A stretch of 32,568 bases of DNA, from the NCBI GenBank assembly GCA_029555385.1, contig JAKPSH010000262.1, forward strand, positions 1 through 32,568, in the 5' to 3' direction. Position 1 is the stretch's first letter. Every line of letters begins with the position of its first letter. The notes beneath the pieces were generated by a model that was given only the letters and a program-made list of their open reading frames with translations, did no database searches and had not been told where the DNA came from. The position numbers and the translations under genes are program-made. Of the stretch, positions 7,623 to 17,000 are shown piece by piece. The stretch is from Pseudomonadota bacterium. Its GTDB lineage: Bacteria > Bdellovibrionota_C > UBA2361 > SZUA-149.

Positions 7623-8180
7623 GTGAGCCTAGATATGATTGCGCTGCTTACGGGCGTTGTTTGCCTGTTGGTGATCCAATTGTTCATCGCCAGCCGCTTT
7701 GTTCGCTGTCCGGCAAACAAAGTCCTGGTGATTCAAGGAAATGTCGGCCCAGGCAAAGTCATGAAATGCATTCACGGCGGTATGGCCATCGTCTGGCCAT
7801 TAATACAAGAGCATCACTTTCTGGATCTTACGCCGTTAACGATTACGGTTTCGATTAAAGGCGCGTTGTCAAAAGACGAACATCAGGTGGACGTGGCCGC
7901 AACGTTTATAGTCGCCATTGACAACAAGCCAGAAATTATTTCCGTTGCTGCGGTACGCTTGCTTCGGCTCGGTTTGTGCGAAATTCAAATGCTGGCCGAG
8001 CAAATTATCTCCGGTCAGTTCAGGCTGGCCATTGGTTCACTCACCATTCAAGAAATGGTCAGGAACCGTGAGCGTTTTCTTGACGTGAGTCGAAACAGCG
8101 TACAGCCGGAACTGCAAAAGATCGGTTTGGCTCTGATCAACCTTAATGTGACTGAGATTACTGATGAACGGTCTAAATAG
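7623..8180 (+). CDS. Truncated flotillin paralogue: membrane helix plus SPFH domain only
   Basis: The 185-residue product aligns along its whole length with the first ~185 residues of the next gene; I estimate roughly 60-65% identity by eye. It shares the N-terminal hydrophobic helix, FIASRFVRCPANKVLVIQG, AIVWPLIQ, FLDLTP and PELQKIGL. It stops at EITDERSK, exactly where the full protein continues ITDESGY into the coiled coil. It therefore contains the membrane hairpin and SPFH domain but lacks the flotillin coiled-coil tail needed for oligomer packing. The frame is intact, the GTG start has AGGAGG 9 nt upstream, and substitutions are spread evenly, so it looks like a maintained gene and not a fresh pseudogene. 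It may cap or modulate assemblies of the full flotillin (inference). Confidence 0.75.
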   Translation: MSLDMIALLTGVVCLLVIQLFIASRFVRCPANKVLVIQGNVGPGKVMKCIHGGMAIVWPLIQEHHFLDLTPLTITVSIKGALSKDEHQVDVAATFIVAIDNKPEIISVAAVRLLRLGLCEIQMLAEQIISGQFRLAIGSLTIQEMVRNRERFLDVSRNSVQPELQKIGLALINLNVTEITDERSK

Positions 8181-8238
8181 GTGAGCGATTTTGTTGAACT
8201 GATTTCGCTGTAACACAACTACTAATAAGGAGAATCCT

Positions 8239-9654
8239 ATGAACCTCGATATCATTGCCTTAATGGTTGGCGTCATCGTTCTGTTCGTCGTTCTGATGTT
8301 CATTGCCAGCCGTTTCGTCCGCTGTCCGGCGAACAAGGTGCTGGTGATTCAAGGAAGTGTGGGCGGAGGCAGGGCTGTAAGGTGCGTACACGGCGGTTTA
8401 GCCATCGTCTGGCCGTTGATTCAAGACTATGAGTTCTTGGATCTTACGCCGATCACCATAACTATTCCGCTTAAAGGCGCTCTTTCGCAGCAAAACATCC
8501 GCGTCAACGTGCCGAGCACCTTTACCATAGCCATCGACAATAACCCGGAGAATATGACTAACGCCGCTGTGCGTCTGCTCGGCTTGAGCTTCCGGGACAT
8601 CGAATCCATGGCTACTGAAATCATCTTCGGCCAGCTCAGGCTTACCATTGCCTCGCTGACTATTGAAGAAATCAACCAAGACCGTGAGCGGTTCCTGGCG
8701 GCGATTCAAAACAACATCCGCCCCGAGCTGCAGAAAATCGGTCTGACGCTGATTAACGTGAACATCACCGATATCACCGACGAATCGGGCTACATCGAGA
8801 GCATCGGTAAGAAAGCTGCCTCCACGGCGGTCAACCAGGCAAAGATCGACGTTGCCGAACAGGTGAAAAAAGGTGATATCGGCGCCTCCGATGCCGATCG
8901 CGAACGCCGGATCAAGGTAGCGGCGTTCAATGCACAAGCCGTCGAAGGTGAAAACAAGGCGAAAGCTGAAATTGCCCAGTATAACGCGACTCTTGCCGAA
9001 CGCGAAGCTGAAGCCCGCCAGCGCGGAACGGTAGCGAACCAGAAAGCTGAGTCTGAGATTCAGATTGCCCGCGCTGAGACCGAGCAGAATCGCCTGCAGG
9101 CTGAGCAAGTGGTGCCGCGTGAAATTGAAAAAAGGAAAATCGAAATTGATGCCGAAGCCCAGGCGCAGAAGATGCGCAAAGAGGCCTCCGGCCGCGCCGA
9201 TGCCGCCGTCATCGCCGCCCAGGCGGAAGGAGAACGGCTGCGCCGGGAAGCCGCCGGTGAAGCGGACGCTATCTTGTCGGTCAAAACGGCTGAAGCCGAG
9301 GGCTTGCAGAAGATCCTTAATGCCAAGGCTGACGGTTTCAAAAACATCGTCCAGTCCTGCGGCGAGCCGAAGGATGCGTCGACGATGCTCATGGTCGAAA
9401 AGATCGAAGAGATCGTTAAGCTTCAAGCCGAAGCGATCAGAAACATCAAGATCGACCGCATCACGGTGTGGGACAGCGGAAACGGCGAGGGCGGAAGCTC
9501 GACCGCCAACTTCATGAGCAACATGATCAAGACACTGCCGCCGCTGCATGAAGTGGCAAAAATGGCCGGGCTTGACCTGCCGCAGTACTTGGGTGAAGCC
9601 CAGGAGAAAAAGGCTTATGCAGCGGAGAAAACGAATCCGCCGGCTAAGTCGTAA
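8239..9654 (+). CDS. floT: Flotillin (SPFH/Band 7 family)
   Basis: The product has 471 residues, a normal length for bacterial flotillins. An N-terminal hydrophobic helix (about 5-24) is followed by RCPANKVLVIQG and HGGLAIVWPLIQDYEFLDLTPI. The conserved SPFH core includes GALSQQNIRVNVPSTFTIAI, IIFGQLRL, EINQDRERFL and INVNITDITDESGYIESIGKKAA. A long Ala/Glu/Lys-rich coiled coil (about 190-365) has repeated AEAE/EAE units. The C-terminal tail contains LPPLHEVAKMAGLDLPQYLG, characteristic of the FloT/YuaG group. Flotillins scaffold membrane microdomains and affect membrane fluidity and protein assembly. The ATG has AAGGAG 7 nt upstream. It follows the NfeD-like gene and the truncated paralogue in one operon. 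Confidence 0.95.
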   Translation: MNLDIIALMVGVIVLFVVLMFIASRFVRCPANKVLVIQGSVGGGRAVRCVHGGLAIVWPLIQDYEFLDLTPITITIPLKGALSQQNIRVNVPSTFTIAIDNNPENMTNAAVRLLGLSFRDIESMATEIIFGQLRLTIASLTIEEINQDRERFLAAIQNNIRPELQKIGLTLINVNITDITDESGYIESIGKKAASTAVNQAKIDVAEQVKKGDIGASDADRERRIKVAAFNAQAVEGENKAKAEIAQYNATLAEREAEARQRGTVANQKAESEIQIARAETEQNRLQAEQVVPREIEKRKIEIDAEAQAQKMRKEASGRADAAVIAAQAEGERLRREAAGEADAILSVKTAEAEGLQKILNAKADGFKNIVQSCGEPKDASTMLMVEKIEEIVKLQAEAIRNIKIDRITVWDSGNGEGGSSTANFMSNMIKTLPPLHEVAKMAGLDLPQYLGEAQEKKAYAAEKTNPPAKS

Positions 9655-9685
9655 TACACCTTCATTACTGCTTAGCAGACAACGG

Positions 9686-9715
9686 GCGGCAGAGAGCGAG
9701 CCTCCTCTCTGCCGC
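9686..9715 (+). other. Perfect 11-bp inverted repeat between flotillin and the next gene
   Basis: The arms GCGGCAGAGAG (9686-9696) and CTCTCTGCCGC (9705-9715) are exact complements around an 8-nt loop. No T-run follows (TCAATTTCAG), so this is not a standard intrinsic terminator. In RNA it would form a strong hairpin that could stabilise the upstream flotillin message or set differential expression within the operon. Confidence 0.75.
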
Positions 9716-9752
9716 TCAATTTCAGAATACGGCGAAGGAGAAGGCCCCCCAG

Positions 9753-10985
9753 ATGAAAAAGGAACTCGTTGATCGGGATTTTCCGGATTTAAGAACCCTG
9801 CAAAAGGACTTTGAGGCGCACGAAAAGGAGTACAGCCCGGAATACCTGCGCCAGCATGCGGCAGAAGACGCCAAGCTGAACATTCCACGCGCCGATTCGG
9901 AGGAACCTTCGCCTTTTGAGCAGGAACTGCTCCATGAAGCAACCACCCTGGCCAGCCGCGTCGTTGCTGCTTACCGCCGCGCGCTTGAGATTATCGACGC
10001 CAAGATCAAGGCCGAGGAAGAATACGCAGCAAAGAAACGGCAAAACACAGAGGAACTGGGCAAAGACCTGCTCGCCATTGAAAACGATGCGGCTGAGAAC
10101 TCGTTCAGCCTCGCCCATGCACATAAGAAGCTTGAAGAGTCTGACGCCCACTATTCGTCGCTTGTCGCCAAATACGGACGCACCCCCGTGGTCTACGTGC
10201 CCAATGCCGTCTATGTGGTTTTTGCTTTGATGATTTTTCTGGGCGAGATTCCGCTCAACGCCCTTGTTTTTCAGATCTTCGGTGAAAACCAGGTAATGAC
10301 CTGGATTATGGCGGTCATTATCGGCCTCTGCATTCCGCTTTCCGCGCACTTTATCGGCATCAAAATGCGTGAACACGGGCAAGGGTTTTCGTTCGCCAAT
10401 TCTTTTAAGGGGCTTCTTGCGTTCGGCATCGTTGCGGCGGCGCTCTACGGTCTGGCTGTCATGCGCCAAACTTACCTCGGAGAATACAAAGAGCAGCTTG
10501 GCCTCACGCAGACGCTTGTGGAAAGCAGCTTCATGTTTTTTTGGCTCAATATCGCCGTTTTCTGCACCGCGATTGTCATGGCCTACCTGGCGCACGACTC
10601 TGTTGCCGGGTTTTATGAATCATTCAAGGATAATGCGCATACTGCGCACATTGTCGAGCGCCGGGAAAAGGAACGCGTCAACCGCCTGAAGAAAGCCCGC
10701 GTGGCTACAGCGCAGATGCTTGACCGGGCAAACGCCGATTACCGCGACGGAAAAATTCGCATCAAGATGATGCAAGGGCAGTATGACCAGGTGCTCAAAG
10801 AGGGTCAGGAGCACGAAGCGCGGGTGCTGAATATCCTCGGCAAGCAGTTGGCAATCTACCGTCACGAGAACCTGCGCCACCGCGCGGATGATGTATCGCC
10901 CAAATCGTTCAAAACCAAGCTTGAGTTTCCGCTGAAGCTTAGCGAGCTCAAGGAAAAGTTAAACAACAACGGGAATCTGGAATAA
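9753..10985 (+). CDS. Unknown four-helix membrane protein with flanking coiled coils
   Basis: The product has 410 residues and I do not recognise the family. A charged N-terminal half (residues 1-145) contains a long helical, coiled-coil-like stretch (about 55-140, with KIKAEEEYAAKKRQ). Four hydrophobic helices follow at about 152-175, 181-203, 218-237 and 259-280. A second charged helical region (about 295-410) is again coiled-coil-like. Both ends would face the cytoplasm, giving a symmetric coil-membrane-coil layout. It follows flotillin in the same operon after a 98-bp gap that holds a strong hairpin, and it ends 4 bp before the vWA-like gene. The context suggests a microdomain client or scaffold that could contact the flotillin coiled coil (inference). 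Gly/Pro-free coils argue against a transporter. Confidence 0.7.
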   Translation: MKKELVDRDFPDLRTLQKDFEAHEKEYSPEYLRQHAAEDAKLNIPRADSEEPSPFEQELLHEATTLASRVVAAYRRALEIIDAKIKAEEEYAAKKRQNTEELGKDLLAIENDAAENSFSLAHAHKKLEESDAHYSSLVAKYGRTPVVYVPNAVYVVFALMIFLGEIPLNALVFQIFGENQVMTWIMAVIIGLCIPLSAHFIGIKMREHGQGFSFANSFKGLLAFGIVAAALYGLAVMRQTYLGEYKEQLGLTQTLVESSFMFFWLNIAVFCTAIVMAYLAHDSVAGFYESFKDNAHTAHIVERREKERVNRLKKARVATAQMLDRANADYRDGKIRIKMMQGQYDQVLKEGQEHEARVLNILGKQLAIYRHENLRHRADDVSPKSFKTKLEFPLKLSELKEKLNNNGNLE

Positions 10986-10989
10986 CGCC

Positions 10990-11721
10990 ATGGGTTGCTC
11001 ACGAATAACTGCTTGTCTTTTTCTTCTTTTATCTCTGGCGGCTCTTCCCCGTTTAGTCCGTGCCGCAGAGCTGCCGGCAGCGTGCAAAGCTGCGGGGGAA
11101 CACGACACGACGGTGCTTTTTCTTGTCGACCGGAGCGAAAAGCTTGCCGATGTGCAGGCGCTGGAGCAGACGCTGCAAGTGGTAAAATCTATGATTCCTG
11201 CCGGGGGGCGTCTGGTAACAGAGGTAATTGCCGAAAAAATGTCCGACACGCGCGTCGTCTTGGACTTGGTCAAGCCCAAGCACACGGTATGGGTTTCTGC
11301 GCTGAAAATCCGCGCCGGCGAGAAGGTTTTCAACGACTGTTTTGATGCGCTGACTAAAATAATCCTCGAACAGAATCAAACGCTTAAAACTTCAGCAATC
11401 CTGGAAACACTTTCTTTTGCGGCGAAACTGCTCAGCGCCGATAAAGCACCGGCAAAGAAGATTGTTATTTTCTCTGACATGCTGCAGAACAGCCCTGCGT
11501 TGTCGTTCTATGCCGGAGAAAAAGTTGACCCAGCAGCAAGTCTGACGCAGGCCAAAAAAGAACTGCTTGTTTCCGACCTCAAAGGCATTGATATCCATGT
11601 TTCCGGTGCGGGTCTTGGTGTATCGGACAAGAAGGCCCGGGCGATCGAAGAGTTTTGGCAGCAATACTTTAAAGCAGCCGGGGCCAATCTCGTCTTTTAC
11701 GGCCCCGTGCTGCCGATGTGA
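10990..11721 (+). CDS. Exported von Willebrand A-like protein
   Basis: The product has 243 residues. A signal peptide (residues about 1-25, core ACLFLLLSLAAL, likely cut after LVRA) directs export; no lipobox Cys is present at the cut site. The mature part follows a vWA-like alternation of strands and helices. TVLFLVDRSEKLADV is the first strand with a reduced MIDAS motif (Asp47-x-Ser49, but Lys51 where a second Ser is expected), and KIVIFSDMLQNSPAL resembles the later strand bearing an Asp. GIDIHVSGAGLGVSDKKARAI resembles the C-terminal strand and helix. It begins 4 bp after the membrane-protein gene and overlaps the phosphatase-like gene by 4 bp, so it is translationally coupled in the flotillin operon. 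A periplasmic binding role is plausible. Metal binding is doubtful given the degenerate MIDAS. Confidence 0.6.
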   Translation: MGCSRITACLFLLLSLAALPRLVRAAELPAACKAAGEHDTTVLFLVDRSEKLADVQALEQTLQVVKSMIPAGGRLVTEVIAEKMSDTRVVLDLVKPKHTVWVSALKIRAGEKVFNDCFDALTKIILEQNQTLKTSAILETLSFAAKLLSADKAPAKKIVIFSDMLQNSPALSFYAGEKVDPAASLTQAKKELLVSDLKGIDIHVSGAGLGVSDKKARAIEEFWQQYFKAAGANLVFYGPVLPM

Positions 11722-12209
11722 GCTGCGCGATGTTTCGTGTTCTATTTGTCTGCGACACCGACACATCGCTTGCTCCCCTTGCCGCGGCGATGTTCAACCG
11801 GTTGATTCTTACGGCAGACCTTGCCCGCAGACTCCAAGCCGAATCAGCAGGCGCCTTTCCCGGCCAAACACCGCGGCCTGTCGATCACCGTGTTCTTGCG
11901 CTGGCCAAAGAGCATGAACTCGACCTTGCTGCTTGCCGTTCCCGTGATGTCGAATCGCTTGCGCTCAACTCCTTCAACCTCATCCTCGGCATGAACGTCG
12001 ACATTTTCTGGCGTCTCAAGCAGCTTTGCGTAGACCTTCACCCCGCGCCCCAGATTCAAGTCTTCACCGAGTACTCCGGCCAGCTAGGCCTTCGCGAAGC
12101 CGCCGATCCCCTGCTGGGAGAGATCGGCTTCAATGAGGCATATGAAGTGCTGGAGCGCACGCTGGAGAAAATGCTGCGGGAGTTGAAGAAGAGGATTGGG
12201 GCTGAGTAA
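11718..12209 (+). CDS. Low-molecular-weight protein-tyrosine-phosphatase-like protein, probably inactive
   Basis: The product has 163 residues and the order and spacing of LMW-PTP features. There is an N-terminal strand RVLFVC leading into the P-loop, then AESAGAFPG, then a KEHELDL...RSRDV helix region, LILGMN, and a C-terminal AADPLLGEIGFNEAYEVLERTLEKML region containing the family's general-acid Asp (Asp130). The P-loop reads CDTDTSLAP where active enzymes read CxxxxCRS. Cys12 is kept, but the invariant phosphate-binding Arg is Leu18 and the following Ser is Ala19. It should therefore not hydrolyse phosphotyrosine and is best seen as a pseudophosphatase. The GTG start overlaps the upstream stop (GTGA); ATG 11730 is the alternative. 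It is the last gene of the flotillin operon. Confidence 0.75.
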   Translation: MSCAMFRVLFVCDTDTSLAPLAAAMFNRLILTADLARRLQAESAGAFPGQTPRPVDHRVLALAKEHELDLAACRSRDVESLALNSFNLILGMNVDIFWRLKQLCVDLHPAPQIQVFTEYSGQLGLREAADPLLGEIGFNEAYEVLERTLEKMLRELKKRIGAE

Positions 12210-12248
12210 TCGAAATAACTCTCTTGAGCGCGCGAAAGTTATCAACTC

Positions 12249-13856
12249 TCACACACCACTTTCAAGAAAGAGAGTAGCAAAAACCCGGCGGTCCGTAGGA
12301 GCAAGTTCAAAAAGTGTTTTTCGCAGCTTAGATACCTCCGTGAAACGCCCCATTTTCCAGAGAATATGCCCCTTATTCAAGAGTGGCGTTACCGCACTTT
12401 GGTTTGATTTCAAAGCAAGATCGAGGACTTCCAGCGCGGCTTCTTGATGACCTGACTGCACCAAGGCCCAAGCATAATTGTTCAATAATTCCCCTTCCAA
12501 TGTGGACTCTGCCTCATTCAGTAAGATACCCGCCTTTAGGTGCTCTACGGCTGCTTGATAATCTCCCAGCGCGAGAGCGCAGACCCCCCAGGTCTTATAA
12601 AATCTGGCACCGCCGCAGTTTGCCTTCTCACTGATCGCCTCACATAGTTCTTGGGCCTTCTTCTTCTCTCCCCGGATTAGCAGGAGATCGGCCTTTTGCA
12701 GCAATAATTCGCTATCTTCAGGAAATTCCACTAACAGAACATCCAAGACCCTGCTTGCTTCTTCCATATCGAACAGGCACAGAGCCTTTAAGAAGGGTTG
12801 AAGCCGTTTTTGTCTATTGTCCGCTTCGATGCGTGCGCAGCTGAGGGAAAGCCATGGAACAAGTCTTAACGCTTCCTCAATTTCAAAACGCTTCCTCTCC
12901 TCCGCGCTATTAAGCCCCGCTATCACCCAGTCCGAACCTAGCTGCAAACGCTCGCGCATATGGACTACGGGATTTCGGAGAAGTCCCATAATTCGCTTCT
13001 TCGCCTGCACCGCAGCAATCACTGCCGGAGCAGGATATTCATCACAAACCACAGCATAAAGAGCTAAACCAAAACAGGAAATATTTTCGTCGGGGTTCTG
13101 GACAAGATTCTTAGCAGCTTGCCTGAGATCCTCCAGCGAAAACCCTTGCTGGGAAAGAAAACTAATCATTCGATCTGTTGTGGCGTTAAAGATGCACCCC
13201 TTGTCCGTCAGCAGCGGAGGAAACACCATTCCGCTTGCGTACAACTCCGGCAATGCCCCGACAGGCTCGAAAGGATAGACACGTGCGTAATAATCGGCGC
13301 AACTCTTCGCTATCCAATCCGTAATTCTGCACTCCCACAACGGGCAAACCGGAGAATCCTTGTCGCTGCCTAAAAGGCCGGCGAACAAGGGAGTACGCCC
13401 GAACGCAACGGCCAGTGCAAAAAACGAAACTAAATTGGACTCAAAAGAAATTGGCACGTATATTTCATTCGTAACTGCGAACGGAGACGGCAATTCTTTT
13501 AAACATTTCTCAAGCTCCGTTTCTATATTGATTGAGATGACGCCCCCTGCAGGAAAAAGACTCCCGCCATAGGCTGTTATCGAAATGCCGCCTGCGCTAT
13601 CTGTCAGTTCAGTTTCTACGGCAGCATTCGACCAGGCGTCATGAATCAAACAGGCAATATATGCCGCTGCACCTTTTAACAAACGTTGCCCTTCAATGGT
13701 CAATTCCGGGGCTAGGCGTAAAGAATACGTCATCAAGTCCAGCACACCGACCGATGGCCACGAACCATCCAGCAACAGCACGGGCGATACTTCGAGCAAA
13801 GAATTCCATCTCTCCTGAAAGACGCGCCTCTCTTCTTGAACAGCCGCTGCAATCAC
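12249..13856 (-). CDS. TPR-repeat protein, paralogue A
   Basis: The product has about 535 residues. The N-terminal ~350 residues form an unrecognised domain with LLLDGSWPSVGVLDLMTYSL near its start. The C-terminal ~175 residues are tetratricopeptide-like helix pairs (for example ARFYKTWGVCALALGDYQAA, LLNNYAWALVQSGHQEAALE and LLNKGHILWKMGRF), ending in ELAPTDRRVFATLF. It is clearly paralogous along its whole length to the gene at 29119-30738. TPR domains mediate protein-protein contacts. No signal peptide is seen, so it is probably cytoplasmic. A GTG at 13856 has GGAG 8 nt upstream; TTG at 13859 is a possible alternative. It converges with the flotillin operon and diverges from the 1016-aa gene. 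A chaperone or adaptor role for nearby large proteins is possible but unproven. Confidence 0.7.
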   Translation of the reverse strand: MIAAAVQEERRVFQERWNSLLEVSPVLLLDGSWPSVGVLDLMTYSLRLAPELTIEGQRLLKGAAAYIACLIHDAWSNAAVETELTDSAGGISITAYGGSLFPAGGVISINIETELEKCLKELPSPFAVTNEIYVPISFESNLVSFFALAVAFGRTPLFAGLLGSDKDSPVCPLWECRITDWIAKSCADYYARVYPFEPVGALPELYASGMVFPPLLTDKGCIFNATTDRMISFLSQQGFSLEDLRQAAKNLVQNPDENISCFGLALYAVVCDEYPAPAVIAAVQAKKRIMGLLRNPVVHMRERLQLGSDWVIAGLNSAEERKRFEIEEALRLVPWLSLSCARIEADNRQKRLQPFLKALCLFDMEEASRVLDVLLVEFPEDSELLLQKADLLLIRGEKKKAQELCEAISEKANCGGARFYKTWGVCALALGDYQAAVEHLKAGILLNEAESTLEGELLNNYAWALVQSGHQEAALEVLDLALKSNQSAVTPLLNKGHILWKMGRFTEVSKLRKTLFELAPTDRRVFATLFLESGV

Positions 13857-14003
13857 CAACCATTCTCCAGAATTATTACCATTAAGTTCCTAGCATCGCA
13901 GATTTTAACGGTTTTACGGAAAAAGCACCAATACGAATATCAGGCATTCATCACTAGAACGATTGCTCCAGCGTCATTGCATCACATTCTACACGGTAAT
14001 GTG

Positions 14004-14010
14004 CATAACT
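14004..14010 (+). promoter_or_regulatory. CATAACT heptamer upstream of the 1016-aa protein gene
   Basis: The heptamer (context GTGCATAACTTACG) lies 54 nt before the ATG at 14065, in the direction of the gene. The same heptamer lies upstream of three other large genes in this block. This copy sits in the loop of an imperfect inverted repeat (CACGGTAA...TTACGTG) followed by a T-tract. Confidence 0.35.
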
Positions 14011-14064
14011 TACGTGGAGGCTTTTTTTCGTTTTAATTTCCATATTCGCTTAACAGGTTAACGC

Positions 14065-17000
14065 ATGGGAGACGGAGCGCAACTAGCAGCATCTTCGGCA
14101 GGCTGCTTAACCGGGTTGACTTGTCCTAGGTCTCCATCTCGCGACACTTCCTTAAATCTCGCCGAACTCGCAGCGCCTCTGCCCTCTGCGGCTGCACTCA
14201 CTGATCCCAAAGCACTGAGTCTTGCTGGAGAAGTTCAGAAATTCTGCGCGGCGTTCCTCGATGAAGCCCAGACTCAGCCAATAAATAAACAGATATCTGA
14301 AGCAAAACGGCTTTTCGATGATCTGCTGCTTCAATCGAAAAAACTGATCGAACAGGCTGCCGACGGCGCAATCGACCCTCTGCAAGCACAGGAGGCTCTT
14401 AGTCTGCTGGATCGCGAACGTCAGCGAATAATTGATGCTTTCGACCTTAAGTACGATCTGACATACATGGCTTATTCTCGGAGCAGCGGAGAAGCTGACA
14501 CAGACACTGCCGAGTGCTTAACTTTGCTTCCCGCGACGGTTTCGCAACTGCGCAGTGAGCGGTGCTGCACCGCCGAGCTGCTGGAGGATGCGGCACTCGC
14601 CCATCTATCCCAAGTTCAAGCGGTTGCCGCAGAGAGCGCCGTTCACGCTTCCATCGAACTGGGAAAACTCGGAAAAATCATTCGTCTTATGGGCAGCGAG
14701 GCCGATCGCATTTGGCTGCAAATTGCGAACGAAACTATCGATAGTAAAAGCGGCGAAGCTCAGCTTTCTATTATTCAAAACACCATGAGCGAATTGCCGC
14801 CGCAGCTAATAACGCTCAAAACTCAGCTTCATGAAAGAGCAGATACTGACGGAGTTAGCATTTGCGATGCGGCTCTTCAGCAACTAAACAGTCTGTCACT
14901 TGACTGCGCAGTTAAGCAGGCGCAGTACGCTCTCGCCCGGGCTTCTTTTGACGCCACAAATGTACGCACGGCCTACAATATGGATGGCAACCTTTTTGAG
15001 GGCACGGGGCTATCCGCTGCCGAAGCCGGATCGCTTGCCAGTCAAAGTTCTCTGCTTAAGTTAATAAACTATGGGCAGATTGTGACCGCCGACACCGTCG
15101 CTTTTCTCGCCAGCGCACAAGAGCAACTCGGAGTTATTCCGCAATCAAACGAGGTCAGAAACACAGTATGGATCTGCCCGGACTCTTCGCGGGCACTCCT
15201 TTGCGAACTGCAAGAGAAAAGAAAGGCGCTGGAATCTGTCGCTCAGGCCATTGAATCACACTTCGGCTCCAACGACATGCGCACCGGGGCACAAAAGAAA
15301 TTTCTCGCCGACTTGCGCAGCAGCCTTGCTCAGGTTAAGCAGGCTCTGCAGTCGTTAGCTGCTGCCCCAGAAGGCGTCGTTCAATGTCATAGTCACGCTG
15401 CTTTTTCGGCGACATTCAACCGTGAGTTTCAGGCTCACTCCGAAACAATTGAGCTTACAGCGCTGATGACCGACCGCTCCGCTCGTCAAACGGAAATGCA
15501 GGAAGAAGGCGATCCTATCAAACGTTCCGCCCTCGCGGGTGAGTTGGCAATGATTGATGCACGAATTGAGATTTTAACCATAGAAAGTGAGCGGCGCGCG
15601 TTGCAGCGAAGCCGCCTGATTCTTCTCGCCCACAAAGAAACAGGCAAGGTTGATCAAACCGAGTTTTCACGCAGCATGCTGCGCCTTGAAGCTGAGATTA
15701 AGCAAGCCGACGACGAGCGCGGCAAAGCCATAAAAAACGAGCTTGAGTTGAAAGCAAGAAACCTGACCGAGTGCGTGGCACGGACGAGATCGCAGATAAC
15801 CGAAGAAAGCCGAAAGAGCATGAGGCGATTGATTCTCGGTGAACAAGCAGAGCTTCCTGATGATGCGCTTTCAGAAGCGGATAGAGCAAAACTCAAGGAT
15901 TTCCAACGAATCAAAGATTATGGAGCGCTTGTCTTCCAGCAATTAGAAAGTGTGCTGGCAAATGCAGAATCCAGTCCAAGCACAGCAACCGCACTTGGAG
16001 ATTTCGAAGCGGCAAGCCGCGGGCTTGCCCGACTGAGCAAAATGGTGGACGCCTATGCGGTGGAGCATAAAGTCGACTTGAGAAGCACTGAACAAGCTTC
16101 GTTGCTGCTGAGAAAGGCGAAGACTTTGGCCGAGCTCTTCGAAACTCGCGCAAAAGAAAATGAGCTGGCCGCCGGGCTTACCAGCGCAATTGATCAAACT
16201 GTTTTAGAATCAGATACAGAGCCGCAAGCAATTAAGGATACTGTTCATGAACATTGCGAACTTCATTGCGAGTTTGAGCTAGGTCTCGCACGTCAGCAAC
16301 GTGCGCTGGCTCGATTAGCCAAGAAGGCAAGGGAAGAACTCGCGTTGATTGAAAAGGAATATCGAGAACTCGATCCTGACGATCCCCAGCAAGCCGAACG
16401 GTGCAAGGTCCTCGAAAATCGAATCAGCGAAAAAAAGAAAGAGCTTGAGCAGCTCGAAGCTAAGTCAGCAGCTTTACATCATAAGCACGCTCAAGGAAGC
16501 TCTAAATTTACGCAAGAACTTGGACAACTGGACCTTCACGAGAACACGCGGCGGGCCGTCGCGCAACTTGCAGCCGTATATGATGCGCAAATTGCGCAAT
16601 ACTGGGGGATATTTGAACAGAACAACATAGAGTACACACGCTCGGTGGACCGTCTTGATACCGCGTTGATGTACCGCTGGACCCCAGACATGAGTCTTTA
16701 TCTGTTCGGAAAGACCATGTATACGTCAACTGAACTTGGATCCCCTTACTACATAATTCAAAATCAGCCCCCCGCGCAGTCGACGCCTGTTTTTTCCAGC
16801 AATCACGAGTATCAGATCCCTGTTGTTCAAATACAACCGCCGCCGCTTAATGAAGCCATTCGCATACTTCCCTTTCTTGCAACAGTTTTCCCGTCGGAAC
16901 TAACACGAAGAGTTGAAGGACAAAGCAAAGAAAAGAAAGAGCGGCAGGAGAATGAACACCTCGTCGAGCGAATTCGCCGGATTGAGGGGCGTGAAGTCTG

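Noticed and set aside
8398..9942. Long (514-codon) minus-strand frame opposite flotillin
   Set aside because: It is antisense to a confidently identified flotillin, is Arg/Leu/Phe-biased as expected of a shadow frame, and has no ribosome site or family match.
12215..12276. Possible bidirectional terminator between 12209 and 12249
   Set aside because: CTCTCTTGA and TCAAGAAAGAGAG pair only imperfectly over a long gap and there is no GC-rich stem with a T-run.
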